DNA from: Comamonas sp. BIGb0152 | GTDB lineage: Bacteria > Pseudomonadota > Gammaproteobacteria > Burkholderiales > Burkholderiaceae_C | Direction: 5' to 3' | DNA: 64,000 bases | Assembly (NCBI RefSeq): GCF_024809975.1 | Contig: NZ_JANUDY010000005.1 | Location: forward strand, 186,001 to 250,000 | Shown: positions 53,892-62,688 of the stretch, piece by piece | Layout of the letters: each line of letters starts with the position of its first letter | How positions within the stretch are numbered: the first letter of the stretch is position 1 | Notes under the pieces: model-generated | Seen by the model: only the letters and a program-made list of their open reading frames with translations | Databases searched by the model: none | What the model was told of the DNA's origin: nothing | Program-made: the position numbers and the translations under genes

Positions 53892-55493
53892 TCATCGGGC
53901 CACCACATCAACGCGCGGCACCACGTCATCGTCATCATTGCCATCGTCGGGCAGCAACTCAAAGGCCTTGAAGACCGCGCGCTCAACGCGCTTGGTGAGA
54001 TCTTCATCGTTGAAGACACCGGGGTACGTTTTGCGCAGCTTGCCGCTGACCTGCATGTTCGTCACCAGGGATCGGATGATCGTCGCATAGTCCTCATCGC
54101 GGCCCTCGATGATTTCCTTGAGGCTGTTGCGTGCGGTTTCGTAACGCAGCAGGTAAATCGCTTCGTCCTTGAGTCCGTGCAGGATCGAGTGACGGATGAC
54201 GTCGACCAGGTACTCAGACTGGAAGCTGAGGTCCGCATAGCGCCAAGTCGCCAGACCCCGGTCCCACTCGGCTACGTGCAGGTTGGACTTGACGCCATCT
54301 TCGTATTGCACGGTCGCGCCAAACGTGCACACCGAATTCATCGTAGCCATCAGCGGCCGTGACAGATGCTCCAAAGCGGTGTCGTAGGCAGCGCGCCGCA
54401 TGGCGTTCTCGCTGATCACAGCCGAGACTGGCAAGATGACCGGCGCTGGCAGAAAGCCATCGCGCCGAAGGATGTCGTTGATCAGGAAGCGTGAGAGACG
54501 GCCATTTCCGTCACCCAGCGGGTGGATGTAGACAAAGCCAAAGGACAGGGCCGCTGCTCGCAGCAGCGGGTTTTGCCCCCGGGTGCGCTGCTCGAAAGCA
54601 CGCAGACCATCCATCATCTCGGCCACCATTGCATGGTGCGGCGCCAGGTAGTCAATTACGGGCTCGAAAACCGAGTTGGTGTGCCCGACAAAAACCGGTG
54701 ACTGGCGAATGCCGAGCCTGGCGCCCACCATTTTGTCGCCCATGATGGCCTGCTGAATCATCAGCATTCCCTCTTCCGTGAGGGCAGACTCGATCTTGTC
54801 GCAGTGCATGCCCATGGCGTGCGCCAGGCGGCGGATGCGGTCCTCTTCCTTGCCCTCGGACTCGATGGCAAAGCTGGCCTTACTTTCTTTGATGGTCAGC
54901 CAGTTGACCGCACGCTCGATGGTCTCGATCCCGAACTGATCCACCATGTTGTCGATCTCAGCGCGCAGTGGCGCCGGATCAGCCGGACCCTGCTTGCCAA
55001 AATCGACCATCGGGCAAAAGGCGCGGGTGCCTGGCAGGTTGTTGTTGATGCGCCAGCGGCGCACCTTATCAGGCACCGTGGCGCTGAGGTACTGGGACGC
55101 ATTGAGCAAGTCGACGTAGTTCCCGCCAGCGTCACCCACCCCATCCAAAATAGACTCGCTGAGCCATTCATAGAGGAAGCCGCAGCGGCGCGCGTACGCA
55201 CCCGTGGGCTCTTCCAACGCCCACCTGGCGAGGGGCTTGGGCCCAGTAACCTCGAAGAGGCGGTTGAGAAAATCCAGCTCAACGCCCTCGTACTTGAGCG
55301 CAAACGTCAGATGCGCCCTCAGCGTTGCATCCGGTTGGTAATGTGCAGGGTAGGTCTCAACCCTGAAGCCATTTGACACCGCGCTGGAGCGCGACGAGCC
55401 AATGACGCTGCAAACCCGAAAGGGCTGCACAGGGGCCAGGTTGTACACCTCCGATAACCACTTATATCCGGCGTATCCATCTCCATTCTGCAT
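53892..55493 (-). CDS. Fic-family AMP-transferase-like protein
   Basis: 533 residues. The active loop is HPLGDGNGRLSR (His324; consensus HPFxxGNGR), intact for nucleotide transfer. Upstream, SFAIESE at 207-213 resembles the inhibitory helix motif (S/T)xxxE(G/N) of class II Fic proteins, with Ser in the last position. The flanks (RRWRINNNLPGTRAFCP near 145 and a long C-terminal helical domain ending in an Asp-rich DDGNDDDDVV) have no family I can name. No antitoxin gene is adjacent. It may be self-regulating, modifying a host or phage target by AMPylation. Confidence 0.85.
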   Translation of the reverse strand: MQNGDGYAGYKWLSEVYNLAPVQPFRVCSVIGSSRSSAVSNGFRVETYPAHYQPDATLRAHLTFALKYEGVELDFLNRLFEVTGPKPLARWALEEPTGAYARRCGFLYEWLSESILDGVGDAGGNYVDLLNASQYLSATVPDKVRRWRINNNLPGTRAFCPMVDFGKQGPADPAPLRAEIDNMVDQFGIETIERAVNWLTIKESKASFAIESEGKEEDRIRRLAHAMGMHCDKIESALTEEGMLMIQQAIMGDKMVGARLGIRQSPVFVGHTNSVFEPVIDYLAPHHAMVAEMMDGLRAFEQRTRGQNPLLRAAALSFGFVYIHPLGDGNGRLSRFLINDILRRDGFLPAPVILPVSAVISENAMRRAAYDTALEHLSRPLMATMNSVCTFGATVQYEDGVKSNLHVAEWDRGLATWRYADLSFQSEYLVDVIRHSILHGLKDEAIYLLRYETARNSLKEIIEGRDEDYATIIRSLVTNMQVSGKLRKTYPGVFNDEDLTKRVERAVFKAFELLPDDGNDDDDVVPRVDVVAR

Positions 55494-55622
55494 ACGGAGC
55501 CCCTAAAACAGTTATTTTTGCCATTTTCTGCGGCAAAGCAGTTATGGTCAACGGCGCGCGTGGAGGTTTTTCCCAGATCGACAAGTAGATCTAAGGGTTT
55601 TCACCTAAATTCATCGCCGAAC

Positions 55623-55636
55623 CTGATGCACATCAA
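55623..55636. promoter_or_regulatory. FNR/Anr-like box upstream of the universal stress gene
   Basis: CTGATGCACATCAA matches nine of the ten fixed bases of TTGAT-N4-ATCAA. A weaker copy (CTGATACACATGAT) lies 40 nt downstream at 55663-55676. Oxygen-limited induction of uspA is common. Confidence 0.5.
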
Positions 55637-55791
55637 TGTGTGTTTGACGATAAATCTATAAGCTGATACACATGATTTAAGCCTGCAAAGTACCTTGCCG
55701 GTATTGGCGATCGGCTTTGACAGGTCACCGTCCCGCGTTGGTGTGCGTCACCGGTGTTGGGTCCCTCACCCCTTTTCCAAGGAGTTCAGGC

Positions 55792-56214
55792 ATGCGTATT
55801 TTGTTGGCCGTTGACGGCAGCCCCTACACTCAGAAGATGCTCGATTACCTGGCAACCCATGCGGAGTGGCTGGCCCCTGTGCACCAGTACACGGTGCTGA
55901 CCGTGCAGCCCCACCTGCCCCCGCGCGCAGCCAAGGCCTTGGGCAAGGCGCTGGTGGATGATTACCACGCCGAAGAGGCGCAGAAGGTGCTCGAGCCCGT
56001 GCAGGCATTCTTGGCTGCCCACCAGGTGCAAGCGGTGGCCGAAAGCCAGGTCGGCCCGATTGCCCAGACCATTGCCGAGCGGGCCGATGAGGGCGGCTAT
56101 GACCTGCTGATCATGGGCACCCGTGGCCATGGCGCACTGGCCAAACTGGTCATGGGCTCGGTGGCGACCCAGGTGCTGGCGCAAAGCAAGCTGCCGGTCT
56201 TGCTGATTCGATAA
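55792..56214 (+). CDS. Universal stress protein, UspA family
   Basis: 140 residues, single Usp domain: MRILLAVDGSPYTQKMLDYL at the N-terminus and the ATP-binding GTRGHGALAKLVMGSVATQVL near residue 110, with the G-2x-G-9x-G pattern. A clean AAGGAG lies upstream. It is a single gene; the upstream region carries FNR-like boxes, so low-oxygen induction is plausible. Confidence 0.92.
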   Translation: MRILLAVDGSPYTQKMLDYLATHAEWLAPVHQYTVLTVQPHLPPRAAKALGKALVDDYHAEEAQKVLEPVQAFLAAHQVQAVAESQVGPIAQTIAERADEGGYDLLIMGTRGHGALAKLVMGSVATQVLAQSKLPVLLIR

Positions 56215-56314
56215 GCCGGTAGGGAGCAGATCACCGGACTGTCATTGGCTATTCACGGTATAGCCATACTTGGCGGGGATACTGCATTGCTAACGGATTT
56301 CACTGATGAGGGAG

Positions 56315-56393
56315 GGATGGAGCCACCTGTGCAATGAACACAGGGGTACATCCGGAAACTGCTTGCATCCCCTGGGGTGCAGGCAGTTTTTTT
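56315..56393 (+). ncRNA. Structured intergenic RNA candidate ending in a terminator
   Basis: An outer stem GGATG (56315-56319) / CATCC (56349-56353) encloses a hairpin CCTGTG / CACAGG with a 7-nt loop. An intrinsic terminator follows at once (AAACTGC, 56356-56362, with GCAGTTT, 56383-56389, and seven Ts). It may be a small RNA or simply the 3' end of the uspA transcript. Confidence 0.4.
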
Positions 56394-57336
56394 ATGCCTT
56401 GACGGTGGCGCGGGCTGCAGCGGTGGGCGGTGCCAGGCTGCTTTTGGCGCTGTGTACCATGGCCTCGCTCAGCGCGCCGAGCAAGGCCGATTGCAGGTTC
56501 CAGCAGTGCCAGTACAGGTCCACCCGCAGCACCTGGGCCTCGGCCACATTGACCAGGCGGCCATCGGCCAGGTAGGGCCGCGCCAGCAGCTCGGGCACCA
56601 CGCCCACGCCCCAGCCGGCGGCCACGGCGCGCACCTGGGCTTCGGAGTTGGGCACATACAGCTGGTGCAGGCCGACGGTCTTGAGGCCCATTGCGCGGGC
56701 GACAAACACGCGCTGCATGTCGTCCTTGCGGTTGTAGCTGAGAAACGGCAGGTGCTTGAAGTTGCTGCGGTTAAGCCCTTGGGGCACATGCTGCTCGGCA
56801 AAGCTGGGCGATGCCACCGCGATGTAGTGCATGGCGCCCAGCGCGGTGACGCGGCAGCCGCGCAGCGCCTGGGGCATGGTGGTGACGCAGCCCAGCACCT
56901 CGCCAGTGCGCAGCAGCTCCAAGGTGTGGTCCTGGTCGTCGGTGATGATCTCCAGCGGCAGCTGCTGCAAGGCAATGCCCTGCAGCGCATCCAGTGCCCA
57001 GGTGGCAATGCTGTCGGCATTGATGGCAATCGAGATGGCCTCGTCATGTGCGTTGCGGCGCATGGTGTGCGGCAGCAGGCTGTGCAGCTCTTGCTCCAGG
57101 TCGGTGCGCAGCAGGCGCAGCTGCTGGGTGTGCTTGAGCAGCAGCTGGCCCGCCGCCGTAGGGCGCAGCGGCCGGCTGCGCACCACCAGCACCGAGCCAA
57201 TTTGCGCCTCCAGCGCGCGCAACCGCTGTGAGACGGCCGATTGCGTCACATTCAGGCGCAGGGCGGCCTTCTCAAAACCGCCTTCTTCGATCACGGCGGC
57301 CAGGCATTCCAGTGCAATCGGGTCCAGGTTGCTCAT
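56392..57336 (-). CDS. LysR-family regulator, ArgP-like
   Basis: 314 residues. The N-terminus (LDPIALECLAAVIEEGGFEKAALRLNVTQSAVSQRLRALEAQIGSVLVVR) and the overall length match ArgP/IciA, which controls arginine or lysine export. Here the divergent neighbour is a D-amino-acid dehydrogenase gene (87-nt gap), so that is the more likely local target. The 3' end overlaps the terminator T-run at 56387-56393. Confidence 0.88.
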   Translation of the reverse strand: MSNLDPIALECLAAVIEEGGFEKAALRLNVTQSAVSQRLRALEAQIGSVLVVRSRPLRPTAAGQLLLKHTQQLRLLRTDLEQELHSLLPHTMRRNAHDEAISIAINADSIATWALDALQGIALQQLPLEIITDDQDHTLELLRTGEVLGCVTTMPQALRGCRVTALGAMHYIAVASPSFAEQHVPQGLNRSNFKHLPFLSYNRKDDMQRVFVARAMGLKTVGLHQLYVPNSEAQVRAVAAGWGVGVVPELLARPYLADGRLVNVAEAQVLRVDLYWHCWNLQSALLGALSEAMVHSAKSSLAPPTAAARATVKA

Positions 57337-57423
57337 GGGGCTCCAGTATTAGCAGAACTGATGATTCTTGAAGAAGTTTAATTGCACTTTATGTAACAGC
57401 CAAGATGCCAGACACTGAGAAGC

Positions 57424-58758
57424 ATGAAAGTCATCATCCTCGGCGCCGGCATCATCGGCACCAGCACTGCCTGGCATTTGCTGCAACTCGGCCACGACGT
57501 CACCGTCGTCGACCGCCAACCGGACGCGGCGCTGGAGACCAGCTTTGCCAATGCTGCGCAGATCTCGGTGAGCTACTGCGAGCCCTGGGCCAACAAGCAT
57601 GCCCCGCTCAAGGCGCTCAAGTGGATGTTCGACAAGGAAGCCCCCCTGCTGCTGCGCCCCCATGCCGATCCGCAGCAATGGCGCTGGCTGACGCAGTTTC
57701 TGGCCGAGTGCAATGACCGCTCCTTTGCCCGCAATGTGCAGCAGATCGTCGCACTGGGTGCCTACAGCCACAGCGCCTTGAAGGCCGTGGTGGCGCAGAC
57801 GGGCATCCAGTACAACCGGCTCGAACGCGGCATTGCCCATTTCTTCACCAGCGACGAAGCGGTGCAGGATGCGCAGCTGGCTGTTGATCTGATGCGCCAG
57901 TACGGGGTGAACCGCCGCATGGTCAGCACCGAAGAATTTTTGAAGATCGAGCCCGCCTTCCGTCCCTATGCGGCGCACATCAAAGGCGGCACCTTTACCG
58001 AAAGCGATGAAAGCGGCGATGCGCGGGTGTTTACGCAAAAGCTGGCCCAGCTGTGCGCCCAGGGCGGCGTGCAGTTTCTCTACAACCACCGCGTCGAGCG
58101 GCTGAATGTGGCGGGCGGCGCGATCGACGCGGTCACCGTGCGCTCCACGGCGGCGGGCGCCGACAGCGCTCCGCAGACGCTCAAGGGCGATGCCGTCATC
58201 GTGGCCTGCGGCAGCTATACCGCGCCGCTGCTGCGCACCGTGGGCCTGAATGTGGCCATCTACCCGGGCAAGGGCTATAGCGCCACCTTGCCGATCCTGA
58301 AGCCCGAGGCCGCGCCCTTTGTCAGCTGCATCGATGATGGCAACAAGCTGGCGATGAGCCGCCTGGGCAACGAGCTGCGTGTGGCCGGCACCATCGAGCT
58401 CAATGGCTTTGACAGCTCGCTGGACAGCCCGCTGGCCAAGGCCCGATGCCACATGCTGGCGCGGCGGGTGGAAGAGTTGCTGCCCGGCGTCTGCGACACC
58501 CGCCTGCCCGAGCAAGGCGGCAACCCCCAGTTCTGGACCGGCCTGCGCCCCGCTACGCCCACCAATATCCCCTTTATCGGCCGCACCAAGATCGACAAGC
58601 TGTGGATCAATGCCGGCCACGGCACCCTGGGCTGGACCCATGGCGCCGGCAGCGGCAAGGCCATGGCCGAGCTGGTGAGCGGGCGCATGCCGGAGATGCG
58701 TTTTGGCTTCTATGGTTTCGAGAACGAAAGCAAGCGCCAAGCTGTTGTCGCAGCTTAA
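57424..58758 (+). CDS. dadA: D-amino acid dehydrogenase (DadA-like FAD oxidoreductase)
   Basis: 444 residues. The N-terminal FAD-binding motif is MKVIILGAGIIGTSTAWHLLQLGHDVTVVDRQ. The central fold is of the DAO type (SFANAAQISVSYCEPWANKHAP), and the C-terminal LWINAGHGTLGWTHGAGSGKAMAELVSG closes the FAD site. These membrane-associated enzymes oxidise D-alanine and other D-amino acids to 2-oxo acids and pass electrons to the respiratory chain. It is divergent from the ArgP-like regulator. Confidence 0.9.
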   Translation: MKVIILGAGIIGTSTAWHLLQLGHDVTVVDRQPDAALETSFANAAQISVSYCEPWANKHAPLKALKWMFDKEAPLLLRPHADPQQWRWLTQFLAECNDRSFARNVQQIVALGAYSHSALKAVVAQTGIQYNRLERGIAHFFTSDEAVQDAQLAVDLMRQYGVNRRMVSTEEFLKIEPAFRPYAAHIKGGTFTESDESGDARVFTQKLAQLCAQGGVQFLYNHRVERLNVAGGAIDAVTVRSTAAGADSAPQTLKGDAVIVACGSYTAPLLRTVGLNVAIYPGKGYSATLPILKPEAAPFVSCIDDGNKLAMSRLGNELRVAGTIELNGFDSSLDSPLAKARCHMLARRVEELLPGVCDTRLPEQGGNPQFWTGLRPATPTNIPFIGRTKIDKLWINAGHGTLGWTHGAGSGKAMAELVSGRMPEMRFGFYGFENESKRQAVVAA

Positions 58759-58782
58759 ATCGCGGCTCCCTGCACCATGAAA

Positions 58783-58807
58783 AAGGGCCGCACAGTGTGC
58801 GGCCCTT
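58783..58807. terminator. Bidirectional terminator between dadA and ilvE
   Basis: 11-bp stem AAGGGCCGCAC / GTGCGGCCCTT with a 3-nt loop, between convergent genes. Confidence 0.85.
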
Positions 58808-58825
58808 GTGTTTGGGTGGGAGCAA

Positions 58826-59926
58826 TCAGGCGTCCAGGCGCACCAGCCAGCCGTGGCGGTCAGCGGCGCGGCCGTACTGGATGTCGGTCAGCTCCTTGCG
58901 CAGGCCCATGGTGACTTCGCCGGCCGGGGCCGACAGGTCGCCCACCGAGAAGCCTTGGCCCTTGAGCTGGCCGATGGGGGTGATGACGGCAGCGGTACCG
59001 CAGGCGAAGACTTCGGTGATATCGCCCGAGGCCACGCCTTGCTTCCACTCGTCGACGGCGATCTTGCGCTCTTCGACCACCATGCCCCGGTCGCGTGCCA
59101 GCTGCAGCACGGAGTCGCGGGTGATGCCTTCCAAGATGCTGCCCGACAGCTCGGGCGTGACCAGCTTGTTTTGCTTGCCGTAGACCAGGAAGACATTCAT
59201 GCCGCCCAGCTCTTCGAGGTACTTGCCTTCGGCAGGGTCGAGGAAGAGCACCTGCGAGCAGCCATTGTCTTGCGCCTGCTGCTGGGGCAGCAGCGATGCG
59301 GCGTAGTTGCCGCCGCACTTGGCAGCGCCCGTGCCGCCCTTGGCCGCGCGGGCATAGTCGGTGGACAGCCAGATCGCCACGGGTGCCACGCCCTTGGCAA
59401 AGTAGGGGCCTGCGGGGCAGGCGATCACGTAGTAGCTGGCCTTGTGGGCGCTGCGCACGCCCAGAAAGACCTCGTCACCAATCATGAAGGGGCGCAGGTA
59501 CAGGCTGGCCTCGTTGCCGCTGGGCACCCAGTCCTTGTCCACGGCAATGATCTGCTTGAGCGATTCCACAAAGATGTCCACCGGCAGCTCAGGCAGCGCC
59601 AGGCGGCGGGCGGAGCGTTGCAGGCGCTCGGCATTGGCCTGGGGGCGGAAGGTCCAGATCGAGCCGTCGGCGTGGCGGTAGGCCTTGATGCCTTCAAAAA
59701 TCTCCTGGCCGTAGTGCAGCACGGCAGCGGCCGGGTCCAGCGCAATCGGGCCGTAGGGGGTAACTGCCGCATCACGCCAACCGCCTTCTTTGTCCCAGTG
59801 CACCGAGACCATGTGGTCGGTAAAGTGCAGACCAAAACCCGGGTTGTCGAGAATCTTGGCGCGTTCTTGGGCGCTGCGTGGTTGGCTCGATGGGGTGAGG
59901 GCAAAGCTCAGGGAAGAGGGGGACAC
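58826..59926 (-). CDS. ilvE: Branched-chain amino acid aminotransferase
   Basis: 366 residues, class IV PLP enzyme. It transaminates Leu, Ile and Val with 2-oxoglutarate. Visible are FTDHMVSVHWDKEGGW, YGQEIFEGIKAYRH, the PLP lysine in GTGAAKCGGNYAASL, LEELGGMNVF and TRDSVLQLARD, the large-type BCAT seen in many proteobacteria. I chose a GTG start at 59926: AAGGA lies 8 nt upstream and MSPSSLSFAL fits the family N-terminus, whereas longer frames add junk. It converges on dadA. Confidence 0.92.
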   Translation of the reverse strand: MSPSSLSFALTPSSQPRSAQERAKILDNPGFGLHFTDHMVSVHWDKEGGWRDAAVTPYGPIALDPAAAVLHYGQEIFEGIKAYRHADGSIWTFRPQANAERLQRSARRLALPELPVDIFVESLKQIIAVDKDWVPSGNEASLYLRPFMIGDEVFLGVRSAHKASYYVIACPAGPYFAKGVAPVAIWLSTDYARAAKGGTGAAKCGGNYAASLLPQQQAQDNGCSQVLFLDPAEGKYLEELGGMNVFLVYGKQNKLVTPELSGSILEGITRDSVLQLARDRGMVVEERKIAVDEWKQGVASGDITEVFACGTAAVITPIGQLKGQGFSVGDLSAPAGEVTMGLRKELTDIQYGRAADRHGWLVRLDA

Positions 59927-60167
59927 GGGACTAATCCTTCCAGTTGGCAACAGGGACAGCAGCGGCTTGTGAGGAGGGCCGGCGCCGGTCATGGTGGCCG
60001 TCCGCCAGTGCTGGAGCGCTCCAGGAGAGTGACGGGCTGCACGCCAAACCCCATAGCATGCCAGTTTTTTGGCCCAGTGGCGCCAAGGTTTGTGCATTGC
60101 CAGCTTGGCGAGTCAACCACCTGCAGAGGCAAAGCGCTGCTGTTGCGCCGGGATTTACGGGTTTTTC

Positions 60168-60977
60168 CTAGTGCACCGTGGCCTTTTGGCTCGCCAAAAA
60201 GTCCAGCAGCAGGCCTTCGAAGGCATCCGGGTTCTCCAGCTGCGGCCAGTGGCCAATGCCCTCCAGGCAGGCATGCCGGGCCTGGGGCAGTTGATCGGCC
60301 AGCGCCTGCATGCGCTGGGGCGGCATGCAGACATCCTGGCCGCCGCTCACCAGCAGGCAGCGCTGGCTGATATGGGCCAGGCGCTCGGCCAGTGTGCTGG
60401 GGCCAGCGAGCATCTCCAGCATGCGGCCATAGGCCAGCGGCTGGATCTGGGTGATGGCATGGCGTGCCAGTTGCAGCCCTTCGGGCAAGGCCTGCTGGCC
60501 CGATTGCAGCTGCACCAGCAGCTCGGCAAAGCGCTGCATCTGCACCGCCTCGGTGCTGGCGTGCTGCAGGCATTGGGCCAGCAGCTGCTGGCGGCTTTGC
60601 ACCCAGTGCTGCTGGGCGCCGTCATCCAGCGCCGGGCCGCCTGCCACCAAGGCCAGGCTGCGCACGCGCGTGGGGTAGCGCAGCGCCAGCTCGGCGGCCA
60701 CCATGGCCCCCATGCCATGGCCCACGATATGGGCGCGGCCAATCTCCATCGCATCGAGCAGGCCATCGGCCGTGGCGGCCAGTGCCTTGAGGCTGTAGCC
60801 CCCATAAGGCGGTGGGTTGCCGTGGTAGCCGGGCATGTCCCAGGCAATGGCGCGGTAGCCCTGGCTGGCGAGCAGCTCCACCTGCGGCGCAAAGCCCAGG
60901 TGGTCGGTGTCGGCATCGTGGAGCATCAGCACCGTCGGGCCACTGCCGAGCATCGCGAAGTTGGGAATCAAGGACAT
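60168..60977 (-). CDS. Alpha/beta-hydrolase fold protein with Gly in place of the nucleophile serine
   Basis: 269 residues. The fold is standard: LMLHDADTDH oxyanion strand, AWDMPGYHGN, acid residue in VSGGQDVCMPP and catalytic His in EGIGHWPQLENP. But the nucleophile elbow reads IVGHGMGAM, with Gly88 where GxSxG requires Ser. Classical ester hydrolysis should be impaired; cofactor-free or non-hydrolytic roles occur in this fold. It is divergent from a flavin reductase gene. The start at 60977 gives MSLIPNF. Confidence 0.82.
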   Translation of the reverse strand: MSLIPNFAMLGSGPTVLMLHDADTDHLGFAPQVELLASQGYRAIAWDMPGYHGNPPPYGGYSLKALAATADGLLDAMEIGRAHIVGHGMGAMVAAELALRYPTRVRSLALVAGGPALDDGAQQHWVQSRQQLLAQCLQHASTEAVQMQRFAELLVQLQSGQQALPEGLQLARHAITQIQPLAYGRMLEMLAGPSTLAERLAHISQRCLLVSGGQDVCMPPQRMQALADQLPQARHACLEGIGHWPQLENPDAFEGLLLDFLASQKATVH

Positions 60978-61133
60978 AGGTTTGCTTCTCGCCGTGGATT
61001 TTGCTTGCAGATGCGGTCCGCCTGCCTTGTTTTCAAGCACCTACGCGGGCAGGGGCCTCGCCCCCTGGCCGATAATGGCCGCTACCCCCTGCTTTTGACG
61101 GCATGGCCTGTGCTCCTGCCGTCTGCCTGTCCC

Positions 61134-61661
61134 GTGAACCGCTCCTTGCCCCCTGAACACCTGCAATCTCCCGCTTCGCCCGCGTTTTCCGAACGTGAGT
61201 TTCGCAATGCGCTGGGCCAGTTTGCCACCGGGGTGGCGGTGGTGACAGCGCTGGCGCCCGATGGCAACAAGGTCGGCTTGACCATCAGCTCCTTCAATTC
61301 TGCCTCGCTCACCCCGCCGCTGGTGCTGTGGAGCCTGATGAAGACGGCCACCTCGATGCCGGTGTTCGAAACCGTCAGCCACTACGCGATCAATGTGATG
61401 GGCGCGCACCAAAAGGCGCTGGCCTTGCAGTTCAGCCGCAAGGGCATCGACCGCTGGGCCGGTGTGGACTACGCGCTCGGCGTGACCGGCGTGCCGCTGC
61501 TGGCAGGCGCCATTGCCAGCTTTGAGTGCCGCAACGGCCCGCACCATGACGCAGGCGACCATGTGATTTTGGTGGGTGAGGTGGCGCATTGCCAGCACCA
61601 GGTGGGCGTGCCGCCGCTGCTCTACCACGGTGGCAATTTCTACACCGAGCAGCTGATCTAA
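61134..61661 (+). CDS. Flavin reductase domain protein (FMN-binding split barrel)
   Basis: 175 residues. The flavin reductase-like domain starts REFRNALGQFATGVAVVTALAPDGNKVGLTISSFNSASLTPPLVLWSL, continues with HYAINVMGAHQKALALQFSRKG and ends HGGNFYTEQLI. Such proteins supply reduced FMN/FAD to monooxygenases. The start is a GTG at 61134 (MNRSLPPEHL); no ATG fits in frame nearby, and a TTG at 61095 is an alternative. No oxygenase gene is adjacent. Confidence 0.85.
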   Translation: MNRSLPPEHLQSPASPAFSEREFRNALGQFATGVAVVTALAPDGNKVGLTISSFNSASLTPPLVLWSLMKTATSMPVFETVSHYAINVMGAHQKALALQFSRKGIDRWAGVDYALGVTGVPLLAGAIASFECRNGPHHDAGDHVILVGEVAHCQHQVGVPPLLYHGGNFYTEQLI

Positions 61662-61711
61662 GCGATTTACTCCTTCGCCAACCGGCCTTGCTCCTTGGGA
61701 CGCAGGCAACA

Positions 61712-61735
61712 AAAAACGACCCTCGGGTCGTTTTT
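61712..61735. terminator. Bidirectional terminator between flavin reductase and fpr
   Basis: AAAAACGACCC / GGGTCGTTTTT stem with A and T tails, between convergent genes. Confidence 0.85.
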
Positions 61736-61755
61736 GCATGGGGGGATGCAGCTGC

Positions 61756-62529
61756 CTACTTCTCGACGAAGGCGCGCTCGACCACAAAGTCGCCGGGCGT
61801 GGAGGTGTTGCCCTCCTTGAAGCCCTTGGCTTCCAGCAGTTCCTTGAGCTCAGCCAGCATTGCGGGGCTGCCGCAGAGCATGACGCGGTCGGTGTCCGGA
61901 TTCAGTTCGGGCAGACCGATGTTTTGCGGGAAGGTGCCAGCGGTGATCTGGTTGGAGATGCGGCCCTGGTTGCGGAAGGGCTCGCGCGTCACCGTCGGGT
62001 AGTAGACCAGCTTGTCCTTGACGATCTCGCCCAGCAACTCGTGGTTGGGCAGCTCTTCTTCCAGCAGTTGCTGGTAGGCCAGCTCCTCGATCTGGCGCAC
62101 GCCATGTACCACGACGACCTTCTCGAAGTGGTCATAGGTCTCGGGGTCGCGCGCCACCGACAGCCAAGGTGCCAGGCCCGTGCCTGTGCCGATCAGGTAC
62201 AGGTTCTTGCCAGGCAGCAGGTAATCGACCAGCAAGGTGCCCGTGGGCTTTTTGCCGACGATGATGGTGTCACCCACCTGGATGTGCTGGAGCTTGCTGG
62301 TCAGCGGGCCGTCATCGACCTTGATCGACAGGAACTCCAGATGCTCTTCGTAGTTGGGGCTGGCGATGGAGTAGGCGCGCAGCAAGTTCTTGCCATCGAC
62401 CTTCAGGCCAATCATGGTGAAGTGGCCGCTGGAGAAGCGCAGCGCAGGGTCACGGGTGGTCGTGAAAGAGAACAAACGATCGGTCCAGTGGTGAACAGAC
62501 AGGACACGTTCTTCGAGAAAGGCGCTCAT
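61756..62529 (-). CDS. fpr: Ferredoxin/flavodoxin-NADP reductase
   Basis: 257 residues, the usual bacterial FPR size. FAD-binding RAYSIASPNYEEHLEF, NADP-binding LIGTGTGLAPWLSVARDPE, and MLCGSPAML are all present. The tail ends VVERAFVEK, the C-terminal aromatic region that covers the flavin in class II FPRs. It moves electrons between NADPH and ferredoxin or flavodoxin, supporting oxidative-stress defence and FeS assembly. Upstream 62530-62688 is non-coding. Confidence 0.93.
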   Translation of the reverse strand: MSAFLEERVLSVHHWTDRLFSFTTTRDPALRFSSGHFTMIGLKVDGKNLLRAYSIASPNYEEHLEFLSIKVDDGPLTSKLQHIQVGDTIIVGKKPTGTLLVDYLLPGKNLYLIGTGTGLAPWLSVARDPETYDHFEKVVVVHGVRQIEELAYQQLLEEELPNHELLGEIVKDKLVYYPTVTREPFRNQGRISNQITAGTFPQNIGLPELNPDTDRVMLCGSPAMLAELKELLEAKGFKEGNTSTPGDFVVERAFVEK

Positions 62530-62688
62530 AGCAGTGCAGTACTCAGTTAGTCTTGTGTATATCTATAAACGCTATTGTTCACTATTCATACAACTTAAAC
62601 GTCATATGGACATATCGGCGCGTTGTGAACGGGGTTTTTCAGCAGAGGGCTGCGTTTTTTCGTCGCCCCGCAGATGAATGGCACGGAC

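Noticed and set aside
53892-55493. Fic gene as part of a mobile island
   Set aside because: No integrase, direct repeats or tRNA end flank it, and its base composition is only slightly lower than its surroundings.
56300-56360. Possible hammerhead ribozyme (CTGATGAG followed later by GGAAAC)
   Set aside because: The bases next to CTGATGA and GAAA do not form the required stem II, and no GUH cleavage triplet with matching stems was found.
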